DNA of 20,516 bases from Didymodactylos carnosus (taxonomy: Eukaryota; Rotifera; Eurotatoria; Philodinida; Philodinidae): contig CAJNOQ010003357.1 of assembly GCA_905250885.1 (NCBI GenBank), forward strand, positions 1 to 20,516, written 5' to 3'. Shown piece by piece: positions 1 to 10,900 of the stretch (positions are counted from its first letter, which is position 1; each line of letters starts with the position of its first letter). The notes beneath the pieces are model-generated. The model saw nothing but the letters and a program-made list of their open reading frames with translations, had not been told where the DNA came from and did not search any database. Both the position numbers and the translations under genes were made by a program.

Positions 1-156
1 TTCAGTAAACCTATAGTCAATGACTATCGATCACATTACCAACTATACCTGTTAACCCCATTTTTCACGAGCTTTCATTTGGTATAAAATTCAATATTGA
101 TATCATTTGTCATTGGAGCTATACCCCGAGGGCAAAACATTTCTCGCAACCCTGTA
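1..156 (-). mobile_element. Terminal part of an inverted-repeat element, same family as 1719-2542
   Basis: This stretch aligns along its length with the right arm of the intron 2 element (about 2388-2542), for example CTTTCATTTGGTATA, ATATCATTT and TTGGAGCT in the same order, ending CAACCCTG|TA where the other ends CAACTCTG|TA. It is cut by the window edge, so whether a left arm exists is unknown. The strand is arbitrary. Confidence 0.7.
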
Positions 157-1281
157 CAATTTTATTTCAGCCGATCCTATCTCAGCTTTAGTAGAAGGTT
201 TGTAAAGCAATTATATGTCACCGAATCAAACTGGAAATGTTGATTTGTTTAGTTTTAATATTATTAATATTAGAAATTTGATGACTCTTTCAAATGGGAC
301 GCTCTTATACCCAAAGAAAATCTCAATCGTACACAACAATACATAGGTGTTCGACTTGAAAAATATTTCATTTGATATTGATGAAATATATTTTAAGTTT
401 TTCTCACTTAGTTAAGAAAATATAGGAGAAATGAAAATAGTGACATCAATCGGAAGTTGAATCTAAGATTGGAAGTCAATGCTCTCACTTCTAAGCTACA
501 AAGTACAATCGAATTATATTCTTTCAAGTCTGTTTGAATCTTGTATAATTATGTCGAACTTTCTAGCTTAGAACGTTGAAACTAGAGATTCAATGTCAAC
601 TAGATTCAATGCCTGGTCGAGATCTATATTTTATTTTCTCGTGTTTCCTTATCAGATCCACTCTCTCAGTCACAAAAATATGTCTATTAATTGACATGCC
701 CTCTCTGTTACTACTCTGTTCATCTATTTGCTAATGAAGACGTTTTTCTGACGAATCTGTGATGTTATTTTTATCACTGAAGCCCTACTCCGGGTTGAGA
801 AGAGGCAAACTTGAGAAAAATACATGAGATCAAATAGCGTAAAATGTCTTCTTTCGAAGTTTTACACATTCTGAATGTCTAGATTTCTAGAGCAACAATT
901 TTTGATTAAAAAGGAATATAGCACAACGTTGTGTTAAAAAAACGTTACAAGCATTTTGCTACAAACTCCCCTCTCAAAATTATTTTTTTTTTCGTATTTT
1001 CCACATTTTTCTTTGAGGTAGATGTTAGAGAACTTGAAATGAATATAAAAATTTGGCAAGATCCAGTTTATCATTATTGAAATAGATTTCGAGCTCGTGG
1101 GGAGGGAGAACTTAATGATCAAGAATTTGATTTCACTTTCCTGTGTTATGAAAGCACCTCATTATTTGATAAATGTAATACACCTGTGAATCACTTGGTT
1201 ATACAATGATGAGATAACCATTTGATTCTTTTGTCACAGAAAAAAAACAAATCTTTTGCTAATAGTTTATCGTTATTATAG
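1..1281. other. Upstream non-coding stretch, probably intron
   Basis: No reading frame with dynein-like or coding-like composition is seen here on either strand. Positions 1-156 are a copy end of the intron 2 repeat family (listed separately). Because exon 1 starts with a split codon after an acceptor site, at least the part just before 1282 is intron. A promoter or 5' exon could lie farther left but I cannot point to one. Confidence 0.5.
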
Positions 1282-4200
1282 GAGTGCTGCATCAATGATA
1301 AGTATGCCAACACCAGAGTTAATTGATCAAGTTGAACGTTCTTTTCTATGTTCATCAACGGATAAAAATGATCTATTACGTGTTCCATTACTTGAAGAAT
1401 TTGAAAATGAAATGAAAATATACGAAGTAAACTTTAAATTACATCAAAATATTTGTAGAAATTATTATTTTCTATTGTTTAGGCTTGTCGAAATGATCTG
1501 GAAGCATTACAAGATTATTGGGATGTAAATTGGGTACGAATTGATTTACGACCAATTAAACAAACATTATCAAGTTTAGCACATAAATGGTTATGGAAAT
1601 TTTGTGAATATATTCATAATCAGGTTTGTAATTATTCAGTATAACTGTCTTTTTCAAATTCAAATGAAGTCTGCTATATTTTAAATAACTTTTAAATGAA
1701 AAATGATATACTATTCTACGTGGTTGTGCATAACCTTTTGCTAGGGAGGTACAGCTCCAACGACAAATGATATAAAAATGAATTATATACCAAATGAAAG
1801 GTCATTGAAAACGGGATTATCGAGTATAACCAGTAATCCATATGTTGATTATGAGTTATAGAATTATGGACGTTTCTAGCGGGTGTGTCAATTCTGGGTA
1901 TAGTAGTGCTTTCAGTAAAAGTTCCATAACTTCATTAGAACAAAAGCTTTTTCCATCGGGTTTATTTTGTTTTGATCAGAAATGTTGGTTCTTCACTACC
2001 TAACTGTAAAATTAAAACTTCGATCGTGTTTTCTGTCTTTTGCTTGGGCACATTGTTGAAAACGGGGAGACATTTTTGAAACTTCGTCCTCCAGCACATC
2101 ATCTGATTTAAAACTTTTTTTTTACAGACCACTTTTTACGGAAATGATAGCAGAAGAAAAAAGTTGCTTGAAAAAATACAAAGTTTTCAGTTTTTTCGCC
2201 TTTTGTATAATTTATCTAGTCCTCTTGATTGAAGTTCTAAAACTAAAGTTTAGGTATGATTTTGTAGAGCATTTCGTGGCGCATCTTTTAAAAACAACCC
2301 ACTAATCTTAGGATCGTAAAGGAACATGAGAAAAATATTAAATACTAAGAGGCTCCTTCATTATGACGCACCCGCTAGAAACGTCCATAATTCTATAGCT
2401 CATAATCAACCTACAGATTACCAGTTATACTCGATAACCCTGTTTTCAATGATCTTTCATTTGGTATATAATTCATCTTTATATCATTTATCGTTGGAGC
2501 TGTACCCCTCCCCCCCCTAGCAAAAGGTTATGCACAACTCTGTATATTCCGTTGATAAGAAATCCATGAAAGACTATTTTCAATTAATTATATTTTTAAT
2601 ATTATACCAAAACTCACAATCCTAAAAGTTCTAAAAGTTTTTTGTACAAAATCATGATATTTCAATTTTTTTATCGCATAATTAACTTTACCGGACAAAA
2701 TTAACCAGAGCTGGGTCGAATCCAGTGGCTTCTGAGTCCAAGTCATAAAGCGAACAAATCGAGTCTGAATCATAAGTCCATTTCAAGTCCAATAATTTTA
2801 TCAAACACGTGTGCGTCTGGATATTGCATACTATTATTGAAAAAATGCAAATTTCTCTGTTTATTTATGTTAAAAGTTGAATCGATCGGACTTGAAATAT
2901 AAAAGCTCAAGTTCGAGATCGAGTCCTTCAAAAAAATCTCCAGTTCAAGTCCACTGAAAAATCTTTGATTTTGGACTCGGACTCGCCCAATCCTGAAATT
3001 AACTATATCCTATGATTTTCAATTTGTTCTGATGTCGAGTTATGAATTTTTTAGTGTTAAATGGAAATAACCTTGAAATTTTGCTTTTTGAAAATGTCCT
3101 ATATGATTTCAAGGTTACTTCAAGTCACTGGGTATCAAATCCTAAGACTCTAAGGATATCTGATGCTACATGCGAACCATTCAAAATCGAGATCTCACTT
3201 GACTTTCATTTTGCAGAGTACAATTTGGCTTATCTTCTTGAGAAAAAAAACAAATGCTATAAGCAAAGAATTATCTTTTCCAAAGATCCTCTCAACATCC
3301 GTCTTTCGAAAAGGATTTAAAAACTTGTTTTGCTTACAAAAAGATACATCTTGACCTCCTCCATCGAACAGCGAAAACACATACGCCTCTATCATTTTTC
3401 GTTCAAAAGTTATTCAAAACAAATATGGCAGACACTATTCTAATTTAAATTGGTAACATATGCACCACGAATATTTCTATTTAGACCAAACAATCGTTAG
3501 ATGAATTGGACGTATTTCTAAAACAAATGGAACCTGAGATTGAAAGTATAACTGGACTTGAACGTGATACAGCAACATTTATGAAAATAATGAGATTATT
3601 TAACTCGGTCAGTATTGAAATCAGTTGTCAGATAAGATTTAATTAACTTTTAATTTTTATATTTTTATTAGGTTTCATCAAAACAACAAGAAGTTGAAGT
3701 TAAATTTGAATTGATGCGTCGTACATTATCTATATTAAAAACATATTCTCCATCAGATACAACCGAATTAAATAGTCTATATAATTCAACAATTCAACGT
3801 TGGCAAAATTTAAAAACAAAAGTTATGCAAGCAAAACAAAGATTAGGACCAACATTACAAGAAGAATCAACTATTATAACAAAAGTAAGTAAAAAATTAT
3901 AATTTTTCTTCTCCTATATGTTGAAAATCTATATATTTTAGGACTTAGAAAAATTTGCATCTCATATTGAACAATTACGTGTCGATATGTCATTATCAAG
4001 AATTTTTTCATATAAAATTCTTTATGATGATTGTCAAGATTTATTAAATGATTATCAAAATCGTTACAAACAATTGGATAAACAAGCAGCCGATTATAAA
4101 CAATTACAATCACTATTAAATGTGAATATTGTCGATTTTACAAAGTTAAATGATGTTAGAGATACACTAAGAAATTTAAGAATGACATGGAAAACAGTAC

Positions 4201-4926
4201 GGTGAGTAGTTATACGAATGACTTCTGAAATTTGAACGTGTAATTTTATTGTTATTACTAAAATAGAGAATGCATCTCGTCAATAGAGTATGAGTATAAA
4301 ATGATTGTTTTGATTTCCTCTTAAAATCAAAAAATAATATGACATTTTTTTCCCCCTTAACATATTTGTAGTTAAAATCTATCATTTTAGTAATAATTCT
4401 TTAACAGGTAAGATTCTTCATTATTTTATGCTCGTCTATGTGCTTTTGCTCCTAGTCATTTCAACTTAAATTAGCTGCATGAACCCTATGCATATAGATT
4501 ATCATCTAGCATGATTTATAACTATTTTAGTGCATCTAAATGGGAATTAGAACTAATATTTTGTCTGATTAAAAAAAGAAATAAAGATTATCTTTTAAAT
4601 TGTTGAATGCAGCTTTCGTTTTAGCTTTAAATGTCAACGTTTTATTCCCTTGCAAAAATCTGAGATTTTTCTATGTCAATTAAACCCTATACTGTTGCTA
4701 ATAATTTATATCTTATTGAGAAGATTATATCACTCATTTTGTCTACTTTTGCAGAGATATTCGTCGCCATTTTGAACATATTAAAAATGAACAGTGGCAA
4801 CGTTTGAATAGTAAAGAAGTTTTAGCATCGTGTGACAAAGATAATGATCAATTAATCATGTTACCAAAACTAGTCCGAAATTGGGAAGTATACACCGGAA
4901 CTGAAGATGAAATTAAACGAATTAAA
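1282..4926 (+). CDS. Exons 1-6: C-terminal tail/stem of the dynein heavy chain
   Basis: Residues about 1-351 of the partial protein. They are mostly helical and charged, as expected for the tail segment that carries accessory chains and leads into the linker. The run QRWQNLKTKVMQAKQRLGP followed by LQEE (exon 4) resembles the W-x2-L-x8-K-x2-L-x-PLQ-x-EE signature preceding the linker in many dyneins. The run LPKLVRNWEVYTGTEDEIKR (exon 6) matches the family pattern LPKEVRDWDVYxGLExE. Exon 1 begins with a split codon (phase 2 acceptor after TTATTATAG at 1273-1281), so more exons must lie upstream. No initiation codon or promoter could be assigned. Introns 1, 3, 4 and 6 are 54-64 nt; intron 2 (1,861 nt) and intron 5 (553 nt) are long. 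Confidence 0.88.
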
Positions 4927-7900
4927 GTAATCACCAATTCTTATCATTGTTCTATGAACTTCATGCTCATTTCTATGTAGATTTGTGCTCAATTACTCGA
5001 TGATTTATCAAATCCAGCACTTCGTACACGTCATTGGAAACAACTTATTCGTTTAACTGGTGGAAATAGTCTCATGGATAGCGATTCATTTAGACAATTG
5101 ACATTCGGACAGTTATTTAAACTAGGATTTCAAGGTAAAACAAATGCAGTGAATAGAGAAAAATAATCATACACACTTATTTTTGATCTTTCTCCTCGGC
5201 CATAATAACTAGAACAAATCTGATAAGAAATTTGAACAACTGAAAGAGTTTCCTATGTGCAGATGTGTGCATCAGAATTCTGTCAGAGTTACTATAAACA
5301 GGATTTCGAGAAAACCAGGGGCCTGTTTCTCAAAACAACCTAAGTGCGGCCTGTTTCTCGAAAAAACTTAAGTTTTACTTAAGTAAATAATTTCACTTAA
5401 GTAAACAGGAAATTATACTTAAGTTTTTTTGAGAAACAGGCCCCAGGGTACTAAGTAGAACATCTGAATTAAGTTAGAACATCAGGTATCTGAATTTAAT
5501 TAGTCAGTTTTTTTATAAATAATCAATCTGAATATAATGAGATATCTCCTGGCTTTTCACGACCTTTCATAAATTGCATGTAGTTTGCTAAAAAAAAATA
5601 ATTAAACTCTGTTATCAGGTGTAGGCGTCCCGTTGAGAGGGGCTGGCACCTCCTTAAAAACTTTATTGGACTTTCTGGCAAAATCTTTGACACTTTTCCA
5701 CAAGCAACTTTCTACCAAAACTTCCCAAGTGAATGTACTTGAGATCAAGCATTTAGCTTTAGCTACTCGCAAATTTTCTAAAGTATTTGATTAAGCACTT
5801 GTCAAGCATTGTTAGATTTAATACATGCCCAATACTTGGAAGAACTTCGGCTACTTACATATATTTCACAAGTACTTATCGGGTTACCTAGCAAATACTT
5901 GATGAAGTACTTATCTAGTACTTATACTTGTTAAATTACTTCATAAGTACCTTTTTTACCTGCAAAAACCTCCAGTTACTCTGGTAGTAGTATTTGATCT
6001 CAAGTACATTCACTAGGGTTTAGATGACTTTTTTTCGCCATCCACTTTCTGCGAAGAAAACGTTTTAGCCTCTCCCATCCCTGAGAACAATCGGAAACCC
6101 TGATCAGGTGTTCTAGTATCCTGCATTTCCTGAAATCCCCCTGTTTATAGTACCTCTGACAGAATTCTGACACACACATCTTCAGATGGGAAACTCTTTC
6201 AGTTGTTCAGATCTCTTTTCAGATTTGTCCTGAGGCGAAACATCAAAAAATAAAAGTGTATCATCACTTTTTCTGTCCACTGTAATTAATATGAAAAAAT
6301 GTTTCAGTTTTTATGACTGTGTTTGAACTTGTCTAGATCATGCTGAGGATATACGAGCAACGGTGAAACGTGCTGAAAAAGATTTTCAATTAGAAACAAC
6401 ATTAAAATCTTATGAAGAAATATGGTTAAGTAAAACATTTGAATTAATATTATTTGGTAAATATACGGCACCAAAAGTGGGAACACCGAACACAGATAGT
6501 AAATCCATAGCCGATACAAAACAAGTACACCATTATTGTTAGATCTTCTTCTCTCATATTGAATTAAAATACGTTTTTTCTTTTAGAACTCTCTTACCGA
6601 ACCATCAAGACATTCAGCAGTGACATCAGTATCGAAAACTATTGTCAAAAGTCGTGCAAGTATTGGTTCATTATCACAATCATTACTTAATATCGATACA
6701 AATGTATGTCTTCTGTCTATTTGACTTAATAATATAATAATAATGTCTTTTATTTGATAGTTGTCTGATCGTTTATATTTATTATCTGATTTAAAATCAT
6801 TATTTGAAGAAATTGAAGATCATCAATTAGTTTTAGAAATGTTACAAACAAATCAATCGGCTGGATCATTTTTAGATGAAATTGCAAAATGGCAGCTAAT
6901 ATTACAAAATATTGAAGCTGTACTTAAAGAATGGAATTATGTACAAAAATTATGGTTAGAATTAGAACCGGTCAGTATATTACGAACATAAATTATATAG
7001 ATGATATGATTATGTTATCTTTGTAGATCTATACCGATCATACAATTCAAACTCAACTATCATCTGAGACACCAAAATTTGTTAGATGTGATCGAGATTT
7101 TAAAGCATTAATGGTGTCAGTCGGAAAAAATAACAATGTTCTAAAATGTTGTCAAAAAAAAAGTAAGTAATCATTAAAAATTTTACTTTTGCTATGATCT
7201 ACCGTGAACTGACGTTTTGAGCGATTAACATTTGAGATTTGTTAATGTGACGGTTCTTGAGAATAGATTTTACACTTCTCATTGAAATGTTTGTGTGGCG
7301 AGGGTAATGAGAGTGAGCGGAATGAGAACAATTAAAAAAGTTTAAAATATACGAGATGAAACTTAGTTTAACAAAATGTTATAATAACAAGACAATATCT
7401 GATATACAAAGTCAATTTTTGAACAAGTTCAACTACAGTAGAAGGAAGCGAATAAGTTTCAAGAAGCTCAAAGTTGCAGCAGAACATATGTGTTTGTATG
7501 AGAGATCGCTTAAATCTCTGTTAATCGTAATATTCTAATTAATCGTGTCTATTTATAGATATTCTAAACATGTTAAAATATTTGTCTAGTCAATTTGTTA
7601 AATGTCAAAATGCTTATATATTATATTTAAACCAATCCAAACGAAATGTATCAAGATTTTATTATCTGTCCGATGATGAATTATGTCAATTACTTACATG
7701 TGGTTTGTTCTTACATTTGCTTTGTTAACAGTAATGATATTAACTGTTACATAATTTTTTAGTGAATGATATACGATCAATTGGATTTCCATTATCAAAA
7801 GTCATACCGGGAATTGGACAAATTATATTTTCAAACGAAACGAGTATTACTAAGGAAGAAGCCATCGGTTATATCACATACGACGGAAATGAAAAAGTCC

Positions 7901-10900
7901 TTTTCTCACAAGTAAATAGCGTCCTTCAAACGTAGTTTATCGTATTGTTTATAGGCTTAATGGTACATCATTTTCTCCTCTTTTTTCACTTTATTGGGAA
8001 AGGTGCAAGTGAAGTCTGGTTAAGCCTAAACTATCACTAGAGATAGAGTATCATAAATGAAAATCTATGTAATTTCTTCTTCTATGAGTTTTCTGGAAAA
8101 CTCGGGTCTTCTATTGATGTTCATTATGATCCTCGGTAAACTTCATCAAATAGATGCTAAAAAAAAACTTAGAACAAATATTTCAAAATAGTAGTTTTTG
8201 AGAATGAGCACTTTATTACACATTCGCTCTTCAAGGCTAATGTGTTTGAAATTAAGTATAAACTACCACTCATTTTAAAACAGAATGGCCGCGGATATTT
8301 TTTGAATAGCTTTCCAAATCATATGGAACATAGGTTATTGATCACACTGAATCTTATGACAATGTTTGTTTTTCGAAAAAAATTTCCAAAACTAGCGAAA
8401 TCCTATACGAGACGAAATAATCCATTTTTCACTATCTGACCAAAAAATTAAAAAAATCATAACTCAGTCAAAATTATTTCAGCCTGCTTCAAAATATCAA
8501 CGTATACTCGGTTTTATTTGCTTTATCCTGTTCTATAGTAGAAATAATTTTGACTGAGTTATGAATTTTTATATTTTTGGTGTAAGTAGTGAAAAATGGA
8601 TTATTTCGTCTAGTATAGGTTTCCACTAGCTTTTGAAAGCTTTTTCGGAAAGCAAACATTTTCGCGAGATTCAGCGTGGTCAATAACCTACGTTCCATGT
8701 GTTTTGGAAGTTCCCAAACATGAAGTTTAGTTGATAGGTGATGGGTCCCCGAAAACACCTTATAGCGTACGAACCGTGGTAGATGGAAGCTTGAAACTGG
8801 CGTAGTTTTGTAGAACGAAGTCCGATGGTTCAAATCGCTCTCTTAGGAGTCAAAATCCATCTTGTTTTCGCGGTATGTTCTAGATTTTCAAGCAAAAGGT
8901 ACACCATGGTAGACCTTTCGCGAAATCCAATTTGTTCGTCGAATTATGTCCCAAAGTGTCCTCTATCTAATACTGAAGATCGAAGCTCTCTAGCTCTTTC
9001 CATGCAAAAGTTATTCACAAAGCATTCGCGATCATTCCATTTTGGAATGGATAGTAATATAAATGTATGCAAAGTAAAACTAGTAGTCCCTATAAAATAA
9101 TTTTATAATAGAATTTAGATTACTAAAATAAGATGATTTAGTAGAGTGTCTGTCTATACATCTATCTATGTCAGTGTAATGCTTCTCAGCACTGACTACT
9201 TCTTTAAATTCTGTCCAGAGATCAATTACTGACACAAAAAATTTTCTCTGTTCTTTCCTTTCGATGATTAGGCCTTAGGCCTTAGTAACTAGAATAACAT
9301 TTTGAGCTCGATCGGACGAAAGTCATTGGAACCATTAGTGTGATGAACGTTACAGATATCGCTAGACAGGTTACTCTTTTCGACCCATCTGCACCAATGT
9401 TTACTTATATCTCTGCGAAAAAATATCGACAAATTTTGTGAGATGTCTCATTGTGAAGAGGACTTTGCTCTACCAAACTATGTAAGAGAAAAACATTTCA
9501 GAACACGAGAAACGTGTGAGAACTTTGAGAGGCCAAAATAATGAGACTTTTGGTTTTTTAGCAAAAACTTTAAAAAAAATTCGTGACTTTTCAAAATAAA
9601 GGTCATGGAACGCTGGAAGTGGTGTTATTTTGTAGCTCAGTCTTTCCTCTCTATTAATAAGGCTATGCTCATCTCAAATCCGAAAATTTTTCAAAAAAGA
9701 GAGATGGGAACTCTTAGTGTTAATGAGAGTGTAAATCATCATCTATGTCGGACGTCACTCAGGCATATGCAACCTTCTGATATCCTTTGTTTCTTTTTTA
9801 GAAATTACTATTTGAAAATAATGTAGAACAATTTGTCGAGAAACTCGTTGGTCAAGTGAAATTGTCAATAAAAGAAGCAATCGATCGTTGTATTAATGGT
9901 AGGTTGGTACCTCATCTTCCAAATTGAAGTTCATCATTTAACAACAATTCTTCTCATTTAGATCTGATGATTCCTGGTGAAAAACAAACATTTAATTTTA
10001 TAAATTGGTTGTTCGATAATCCAGGACAAGCTGTTGTTCTCACATTAAAGATTCTATTTACAACATTAATTGAAAATGCCCTAAATAAAACACAACAGCA
10101 AGATTTAGAGGTACACTAAAGTCGTCAAAAAAAAACACTTCATTTTTATTGTAAAATGATTCTCTTTTGTTTTTAAGAAATTATCGTCATTTGCCAATCA
10201 AATTCTAGGACAATTAAGCGAAATATTACGTCGAACATCGAGTACTTTAAAACTGATCATGAACTATTTAAAAACTAGTATATTTTATTTTTTAATTCTT
10301 AGTGCAACAAAATGCAGCTGTTGTATCAATAACGACTGAAACAACATCGAAAGTTGAAGAAAAAACTGATAAAAATCCAGATCAAGAAAATTCAGACATG
10401 ATACAACCACCTCCAACAGCAACTACAGATGAACTAGTAAAAGAGAATATTCAACTCGATAATCGATATTTATTATTAACAAGACAACAAATTGATAAAT
10501 TATTACAAATACTTAATTTGATTTCATCCTACATTGTTCAAATACGTACAATGAATGAAAATCAAACAGTTAAAATTGATTCATACGAATGGCTAGTGAC
10601 ATTACGCTATTATCACAATCAAAATGATAAACAAATTAATATCAAGGTAAACAAACAAATATGTTCTTTATTTTTACACTTTTACATATCCATTTTTTGA
10701 ATTCTATTCTTTTTTTTTGTTAGTGTTTTCAAAAAACAATGGTTTATAATAACGATCTATGTTCAAATGTATCCGATTTATTTACACCAAATGAATACAA
10801 TTTTATTGCTCCTCTATTTCTTAGTATTGGTTTGCCGGCAGGCACATTAGTATTCAACAATAATGTATGAAATCAGTTTTGAATGAAACAATAACAAAAT

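Larger units (their letters stand above)
5147..6282. mobile_element. ~1.14-kb terminal-inverted-repeat element filling intron 7
   Basis: The left end (from CAGTGAATAGAG) and right end (to CTGTCCACTG) are long imperfect inverted repeats reaching about 200 bp inward. Shared pieces include ACAAATCTGA, GAAAGAGTTTCC, AGAATTCTG and CTATAAACAGG. The left end starts 12 nt after the splice donor. Removing 5147-6282 from the intron (5135-6336) leaves 66 nt, the usual intron length here. A TA follows the right end but TG precedes the left end, so the target duplication is uncertain. No transposase ORF is present. Confidence 0.78.

Noticed and set aside
170..206. Possible tiny exon after TTTATTTCAG
   Set aside because: It would end in phase 1, which does not fit the phase needed by exon 1, and it encodes nothing dynein-like.
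8489..8833. 114-codon minus-strand open frame as a gene
   Set aside because: It lies largely in the right arm of the intron 13 inverted repeat and mirrors the left arm; no family motif and no sign of splicing or start context.
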